Shown here: in pieces, positions 52,701 through 61,700 of the stretch
How positions within the stretch are numbered: position 1 is the first letter of the stretch
Layout of the letters: each line of letters begins with the position of its first letter
Source of the DNA: Branchiostoma floridae
Lineage: Eukaryota; Chordata; Leptocardii; Amphioxiformes; Branchiostomatidae
Direction: 5' to 3'
Length of the DNA: 64,000 nucleotides
NCBI RefSeq assembly: GCF_000003815.2
Contig: NC_049980.1
Coordinates: 14,552,405-14,616,404, forward strand
The notes under the pieces: generated by a model
What the model saw: only the letters and a program-made list of their open reading frames with translations
Database searches by the model: none
Told to the model about the DNA's origin: nothing
Translations under genes and position numbers: made by a program

Positions 52701-55700
52701 TCGACAGTTCCTCATTATTTCCTTCAGCCTAATCGACATGGGACATATGGTAGAATTTCGCAAGGCAGACATCGGGCGATGTGTGGACCAGCCGAGTGAA
52801 CCCAGACCCATCACCCAACCTGTAAGTGAACCTACTTTTCATGTACGCATGGAAATGAATTGACACTGGTGTTGAAAAGAGATTAAGTGTTAATTGAAGT
52901 GACCAGATATGCATCTGTATTACCACTCTTTTTTATGTTTGTGCAAGGAGGTTAAAGAAAGAGAGGAGAGCGTTCCTATTGTTCCGATCTTTGCCGCGAG
53001 TGTGAATCACATCGAAGTGCTAATTACCCCAATCTGCATCTCGCCAAGCTAGCGTGGGCCTTTGTTTACGAGTCAGTTTCAACATCACTCGTCCAGGAAC
53101 ATCGATTTGGGGCCGGGATTTCAGCGATTTTGAGGATGATTCTCATTAAATACAGCGCTACTTTTACTAAGGAAACAGATATCAATAGTGACGATACTTC
53201 GCCGGAGGCAAGTGCGAGCATAGTTCCCCCCCGGGCCACAGAAATGTGTTTAACAACAAGTCACGCGGTGTAGAAGAACGCTGGGTCGGCTTTCATAGCC
53301 CAGGACACACTGAGCTATTTAAAAGAAGCTTGAGAAACGCTATGCAACTTTATTTTCAAGTCTGTCAAATTAAGATATCAAGCCATCTGTGTAAAAAAAA
53401 TGCGTTCCTCGTGAGGCAAAAATTCCCTCAATACCGACAAAATAAATTTCCTCGGAAATATCATCTTGCTTCCCATCATTGCCATGAACATCCACGGAGC
53501 CCTCAGAGTACAAAATTCATGCATCACGAACAGCAAAAATCGATCGCAAACAGCAACAACAAATACTTATTTGGCACACCCAAGCCCACTTCTATCGTGG
53601 AAAAAAAGTCTCTTTTGCGGGGCAAGCGTAATAATTTTTTAATAGACACATGAAGTAGAGAATGTTGTTCATAATTCTGAGACAAAAAAATCGGGGATAC
53701 AGCGACAAAAATGCCTGTAAATTCACTCAACTTGGTCGCACAGCGCCGAAACAAGTATCGACATGATCGCCATCTTGGTCTCTCCACAACAGTACTGTTT
53801 GCACTCGTCACCTTCGCTTCCCAAATAAGGAAATCCGCGGAAACTGCGCTCATCTCGCTCGCAGTTCGGCAACCCTCGGTCGTCCTCGGCCGGGATCGCG
53901 GTGCATGACGTCATGGCTGGGCTCATGTGATTGGCTGACACGTCCGGGCTCATCAGAAATGGCGGGAAACCCCGCGGCCATCATGGTCATCAGAGACGCG
54001 CCGCCGGATAGCGGAAACAAAGGGCCCGGAGGGTCTGAACAATAGCGCGCAGTGGGGTGTTAATGACTGAGCTCTCTCCTGTGATTCTTTAACCTCCTTG
54101 GTTTGTGACCATGTCTTGTGTTTATAAAAGAAAAAGAATGACTAACTTAATTATTAATCCTAAGGAAAAGATGGTACTTGCTGTGTTATGATCTGTTTCC
54201 TAGCAAAATCTTTTATATTTGAAAAAAAAAATGAAAGGCTAAAGTGGACAATTAGCATATCTGGTCTGCTATACAGTAAAAGTTAATTGGTAGGTTTTAA
54301 GCCAACGAGCATTTACAGGCAAGTTTTTAAGACTTAAGGTCATGTTTGCTAAATCAACATGATATACCTCTTATTTGTGAAATGAAACAATTCCCCCTTA
54401 AATTAAGTCCACTATGCAGACCACGCCAATGACGACTGTGCAGCACTTCACGGAAAGCCTGACCACCATGGAGCGCACAACCTCAAAAATGTCCACCATG
54501 GAGATGGATACCACGTCCATACCTGCACAGAAGGAACCCACAACCAAAGGCTTTTCAACAACACAAAGGCCACCCCTGACCATAAGGCCCACTTCCCCCA
54601 GACGGCCAGACCTGTGACCACACAGGCTATGACTACAGAACAAGTCCCTACCACGGGACAGACTACTGACAGATCCACACAAGGTCCCACGACGACGGAA
54701 ATGGCCGAGTCCACAACAAAAGTCCCTAGTGTCCCAGGAGTAAGTGATGACTGTCCCCCAAACATGTCCTCATCCATTCTCCAGTCCAGTCAGATCACCA
54801 TCAACAAGAACTCTGTTCCCATGTAACTCCATCACCTCCATCCCTCCCCAGCCAAGCACTTCTCTCACCAAGTTTCTTTTCTTCCAACAGTTAAAGCCTG
54901 TTAAGTCAGCCACAAATCCTTTACAGCTACGTTTTGCATGGATCTGTTACTTTAAGGAAAGCCTGCACAGTTTCTGCTTTATTATTTCCATAATGCTGGA
55001 AAACATGTTGGAAATCATGTCTGTAGTGTTAAGTAAGTAAGGGGAAAGAGCGGTATATCGGGGGCCGCCCTAAGATGCTTCCTGCCCCAGTGTTCCTGCC
55101 CTAAGATGCCACGGATTTTTTGCTGAATCAGATGTTATAATGCATCAGTACGCCGTGTTTGTTGCCACTGACTATGATGATTAGAAAGGTAAATAAACCA
55201 AGTCCAAACAAATAGCTTTTTAAAAAAAAAAGAATACTTAAACATAAACTTCCCTTTTTTTTTGAAGACAGAATTTTCACAATAATGTTGATAGTGCCGA
55301 ATCACTGTGGTCACCTGTTACTAGGTATTGGTGGCTCATGTCCCTAAATGTACAATCAGTACAAAACAGCCACACAACTGTCATACACAATCATAAAGAA
55401 ATAAAGCTTCACAAAATACTACAAATGTTTGTTGAGTAGAAGACCGGCCATAGAAAAAATGACATAGGCATTACCGCCTTTGTTTTCCCCAGGGAGTGTG
55501 GCCCCGAAGGTGGCAGACAAGCGAACGCCCAAAAGATTTGTTACTGTAACAAATGATTGGTACTGTCTATAAAAAGGAAACTTCACAGAGTGATGTCGAA
55601 TATATTTCCCAATATGACACAGAGTACAAGTTTTTTTGTGATTTTGGCGGTTTTTCGTAATGATTTTGTTAGTCCGCCGCATTCAGTGCCAGGGTTCGAA

Positions 55701-58700
55701 ATACACATAGTTTTACTTAACTTGCAATTTGCATGTAATTATATTCTGAACTTGCAATCTTGCATGCTGAAAATAGTAAAATACAGAGGACACGGTGCCT
55801 TTGTTTGTCTGGCGGGGATTGTCACCGGTCTTCAGTAGGTGTTATATTAATACTCTGTGAGTTCGTATACACATGTTTTAAGAAAAGGGAAGAGTCATGT
55901 AAACATTAGATATAGTGATAGCTTAGTTGCAGATGTATTGTTTATTCAATTGTAATACTACATGTTATTATTTAGTCTTTAGTATCCCATTATGGGATTT
56001 GCTGCATTTAGCCCACATGGGCAGGAACATGCAAATAAAGATCATTCTCATTCTCTCTCATTAATAATCAAATTTGGCTTTGCTGCAAACTTACATGTTG
56101 ATTTGTGGATATCTTTCCAAAATTTCAAGTTCTGTCTATATTTTCATGCACCGATTTCTGTCCGCCAAAAGTGACAGAATAGGCAAAATTCTTATCTATC
56201 CTGAGCAGCAAAATTCTGCCAAAGAATGAATGATGGATGCTGGCTTGATCATTGCAGTATAGACTAGTTGTATTTTGCATGTAAATTTTTCAAATTGCAC
56301 GTAAAATTTTAGCCAACTTGCAATTTTGCATGTAGCAAAAAAAAGTATTTCGATCCCTGAGTGCATTTCGCCCATTTCCCATGAAAATACGACCTGGATT
56401 GTGATAGATTGAGCCCTCCTCGCGGGAGACAAGAAGCACACACAATCACAATTCTACTGTCAAAAGAAAGTTAATATATCATAAAATTTGAATTTTTATT
56501 CAATATGTTTATCTTATTGGTCACCAGCTTCCAAAGAGAGCAAATTACAAAAGTGTGTCGAATGTCGCTTTGATGAAAGGTAATAAAACTAATCCGCTCA
56601 TTTTTTCCACAAAGACAGCTCTGGAGTTCAGATCATTTAAGCCATAAATCAATTAATGCGCCGTGTGGTGCGTCTCACAGCGTTCGGCAACCTCGCGCCT
56701 TTTTCGGTGCAAACATCAAATTGTGCACGGCATCAAAACGCATCTTTAAGAATATTAAATGGCAGGGGCCTGTCGATGTTTTTGTGTGGGAAGTTTCCGA
56801 TCTCTTTCGTTCCGAGGCGGGTGACTTCTTTCTGTAATGCCTTCTTGGCCGATTCGTTGACGTCCCTTCCCGGTTCTTCGCTGCTAAACCTCAGTCAATG
56901 GCGAGTTTGGTCCTGACTTCCGGACCATATGTGGTCTGTGGAGGTTCCCACTACGTTTGCTCTTGCCACTCGCTACCTGCATGTTTTTATAGACCTCCTT
57001 ATCCGTGACAGCAGTATCGAGTGGGTTGTTACCTGCATGTATGCAGGTATGGTTTTCACGGGCGTGGGAACTTTTGGAAGCTGGGGATTTAGGGCGCTGT
57101 ACCTCGAGAACGGATGGTGCGAGCACAACAATTTTTGGTACGTGGGTTGGGGGTGGTGGCTTGACACTCAGGTCTGATTTTGGGCCTCCTGGCGCTTGAA
57201 CTTGACATTGAAGGTGGCATTTTTTGTGTTTTTTGGGCACTTTTGGCGCTGTGTGTCCGGAACGATACGCGCCATTGCAACGATTTTTGGTGCATGGGTG
57301 GGGGGCTGTTGCCAGTTGCCTAGGATTGACTTTGGGCCTTGTGGCATTTGAACTTGACATGGCAGGTCGAATTTTGTGTCCGGGAGGGGTATTTCCGGAG
57401 TTATATCTTCTGAACGGTTGGTGCGGGCGCGATGATATTTGGCACATGTGTTGGCGGTGGCTGAATAATTCTCAATTATGATTTTGGCGCCCTTGGTGCT
57501 TGAACTTGACATTCCAGGTTACCTTTTGTGCGGGCACTGCGCGTGCGCTGTATCTCCGGAACGCAAGGTGCCATCGTGTTGCTATTTGTTACGTGGGTTG
57601 TTGCTGCTGTCCTGGTGGTCAGGTTTGATTTTGGGCCTCCTATAGTGCTTGAACTTGATACTGTAGGTTGACCCTGTTTTTGTGTGGTTGGGGCATCCCC
57701 CCAATATCTGCTTGGTTGTAAAAACCAGGTGACGTTGGGTTTGGGTTGATTGATAGGTCTTTAAGCTTACATGTAGAACCGTCATCTGTTTTTGCACTGG
57801 CTTCTGCCACCTTCAATGTATCAGGTTACTTTGTATCAACAGCATTCCAGCCAGATGATGTACTAGTTCATTTCAGTTTGTACTAGTATCTGTTGCTGTT
57901 AGGTAAAATTTGCTTCTTAGTCTTTGTGGTGTTTTGAGAGCTGTGTAGTACTGAGTTTAAAGTTCTGGTACAAGTTCCTTTACCCTGTTTGGCAATCAGA
58001 AGAAGATACAACTTTCTAAAGTGGAGGAGAAATGTATAGAGCTTGAGTGTAAGAGAAAGGTATGTATATTGTCTTACTGTGTTTCTTGTTGTTTCTTTGG
58101 GGATGCCATTTCCGTATTGTATGCAGGTAATTTGTAGTTTGGGGCTAGTCATGTTCGCTTGAATTTTGTGCCTGCTTAATCTATAGTACATACAGGGTTA
58201 AGTGGTAGAAGCTTTGTTCTGTTTTAAATTTGGTATCGTTTATTGCATTTTGTCACTGCAAAAATATGATGAAATTGTTTTCCCCCTCTAAGCAACTGTT
58301 CATTGATTTTGGGGGTTGTTTGCTGGGTGTTTACTCTGACTACAACAGCTTTCTGAACTTTTTAAAGTTGCCAGCAGCTTGCCATCTATGAATGGGAAAG
58401 ACAAGGACATTTTGAATAGTAAATTTTGTTGTTAAATTTGGCTTAGGTACTTCAAGAAATTTAGGTTTTAGTTGGATGGATTGAATAAAAATATCATACC
58501 ACCCTGGGGACTAACTGTTGCTGCTGGATGGGGGCTACCACTATTCATGTTGTCTATGGAACTACTGTAAAAACTTAATTGGTCAAATTATGCAAATAAC
58601 CTTCCAGTGTCAAGTGTTATAGCACTATAAAAATAAATCTTTAATGAATATCATTTCCACACTACGGAGATTTAGCAGCTGCATTAGGTCAGTACATTGA

Positions 58701-61700
58701 AATAGGAAGATATCAGCACTGAATATATCATATGTGACAGAATAACTACAAGGCCATCTGAGACAAAAAAAAGGTAGGAAAAGTCGTCTCAACAACTTCA
58801 AGGTACTGTGGTTGGTTACATGCTTAAGAAATCCAAAATAAGTAATGTTCATCCATGCCCAAACTTACGCATTCCGAAAATGGAATTTCAGATTTTTGCA
58901 TGGTGCACAACTAAAACGGTGAAAATCTCACTTTTCCAACCACGCAACCACGGACAAAAAGGAAAAAAATACACAATAGGTCTACAGACACCCAATACAT
59001 TTCATGCAGGCCTGAGGTCTACGAACTCTTGTTGTTGTTTTGGCAGTGTAGGCACTGCTGTGTCTTCCAGATTTAGCGGGTCGCCGATCGACCAGAGTCG
59101 GCGACCGTCAAGCGTACGGTATACGTACTTGTTTATTATTCAGAAACACATGCACCACTGGCGTGTTTATTATTACTATTCAGCATTTCATGTATTTAGG
59201 ACTTTTTTTATATATCAAGCCTGTAAACTGCCGAGTCTTATTTTCAGAGGAAGGTCACATGTGACAGGCTCGTCGCTCCCGCTTGGACCGTCCCAGACGA
59301 GTCGGAAAGCAATAAAAGGGTTATTTAGCCACTTCGCACCTATTAGATAGCAATTAGAGGACATCAAACAAGATGCCGGGATTCGACAGACTCCGTTGAT
59401 TGCGTGCTGCTCCCTAGCCGGCTATATTCCTCTGGCCGGCTTACTCCTCTATTTGTTCCATTTCTACAATTTAACAGCGACCCAGAGTCTGGTAGAGACT
59501 ACAGGTTTACCAAACATGGCCTTATTTCAAGTTAGTAATCAACACGGCGGAATTATTCAGTGTAGAATGCGTAATATCCCTGCATGACGCCACATGTACG
59601 TGTATTAACAGTGATAATGAAAGTTTACAACAAGCTACATCTTTCTTGAAATAGTTGAACTGTAATTTCCAACACCAAAATTGGACTCACCCATATTTTC
59701 GACTGCACAGCATCAGTCTTTGTCAAGGAATGAACAATCCACTGCTGTCATGACGTCACGTTATGCAGATAGAACACGTGACTCAGTAAGCAGTGGATTA
59801 TAGGTTGCAGGGAGTCTATGGCGCCCACCGTCTCTGTTCAGGGATGGTTGTAGAGCCCGGATGTAGATTGCTTCTTTAATCCCTCTGGCGAAAAAGTCTG
59901 GTTCTGTGTCCAAAATTTCAACTTTGTCTAGTGACACTGAATGACCCGGCGATTCTATGTGTATATGTTGGGAAACTTCTCAACCTTCTCAACAAACCGA
60001 AGAAGAAGCAGTCCAACCTTTCCAAGGAGGAACAAGAAGCTCTCAATTCCCTACGGCAAGATAAAAACATTGTGATTTTACCAGCGGACAAAGGGAGACT
60101 GACTGTGGTTCTCAACAAGGAAGACTACAAGCAAAAGTGCTCTGAGTTGCTCCGGGACAATAACACATACCTTAGACTGGGAAAAAGGGATCCAACTTCC
60201 AGCTATAAGAATGAACTGAAAGCAGTACTCCAACGATTCCAGGAGGAAGGTGAGCTAGACAACATATCATATAGACGGTTATATCCAACTACAGGTTAAA
60301 TCCCTCCGAAATTTTATGGCCTTCCCAAAGTTCATAAGTCTGGCATTCCCATGAGGCCCATTGTGAGTAGCATTGGCTCCATAACCTATGCTTGTGCCAA
60401 ATTCCTTGCTGATACCCTCTCTCCATTAGTAGGGAACACTCAGCATCACATCAAAAACTCACAACAATTTGCGGAAGTGATTAAACAGGCAAGAGTAGAG
60501 GAGGATGAAGAACTCCGTTCATACGACGTGACAGCACTCTTCACCTCAGTACCTGTGGATAAAGCAGTTGATGTGATTCTGCAGAGGTTAAAGGAGGACC
60601 AGACCTTATCTGAACGCACTACTTTGAAACCAGAACAGTTGGCTGATCTACTCAGAGTGTGTCTCAATTGTACTTTTTTTGTTTATGATGGCATCTTCTA
60701 CAAACAAATACATGGAGCGGCGATGGGATCACCTGTGTCCCCTATTGTATGCAACCTCTACTTAGAGCATCTAGAACAACGTGCCCTCAGAACTGCCCTC
60801 AACCCCCCTTTGTGGTGGTACAGATACGTTGATGACACCCATACCAAACTTAAGAAGACGTACGCCGACGAGTTCACAGATCATCTGAACAGCCTTGATC
60901 CTGACATAAAGTTCACATTTGAGAAGGAAGAGAACAGATCCTTAGCCTTCCTTGACACTTTGACAACAGTACAAGAAGACGGGTCCCTGCGAGTGACAAT
61001 CTACCGCAAACCTACTCATACTGATCAATATTTGAACTTCCAGTCGGAACATCCGTTAGAACACAAACTCAGTGTTGTCCGTACCCTTTTCCACAGGGCG
61101 GAAACAGTGATAACTGACCCTCAAGACAAACAGAAGGAGAAACTTCACATTACCCAGGCGTTGAAAACGTGCGGATACCCCACATGGGCCATAGAGAAGG
61201 CTACAGCACCCAAACCCCCATCACCCAGTGATACTACACAGAATAACACCAGCAGAGGGAAAAACAGGGGATTTGTTGTGCTTCCTTACGTGAAAGGTGT
61301 ATCTGAAGGACTTAGAAGAATCTTCACCTCACATGGGATAAAAACCTGTTTCAGGCCGGCGAATACTCTGCGCAACATCCTTGTAGCACCTAAAGACAAA
61401 ACCCCTAAAGAACAAAAGTGTGGTGTCATCTGTCATATTAAGTGCCAAGGACAGAACATCAGAGGCCCTTGTACAGAAACCTATATTGGGGAGACTGAGA
61501 GATCACTTAAGACCAGGTTCCTTGAGCACAAACGCAAGAGTTCAAAAACCTCAGAAGTTTCCCAACATATACACATAGAATCGCCGGGTCATTCAGTGTC
61601 ACTAGACAAAGTTGAAATTTTGGACACAGAACCAGACTTTTTCGCCAGAGGGATTAAAGAAGCAATCTACATCCGGGCTCTACAACCATCCCTGAACAGA

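Noticed and set aside
53246-53653. 135-codon frame in the 52.9-54.1 kb element as a transposase
   Set aside because: Basic and low in hydrophobic residues, with no catalytic motif seen; too short.
56884-57447. 187-codon minus-strand frame
   Set aside because: It spans the degenerate 150-bp array and repeats the same peptide pattern; explained by the tandem repeat.
58808-59350. 180-codon frame in the large intron
   Set aside because: No recognisable domain, composition like translated intron; no splice or promoter context.
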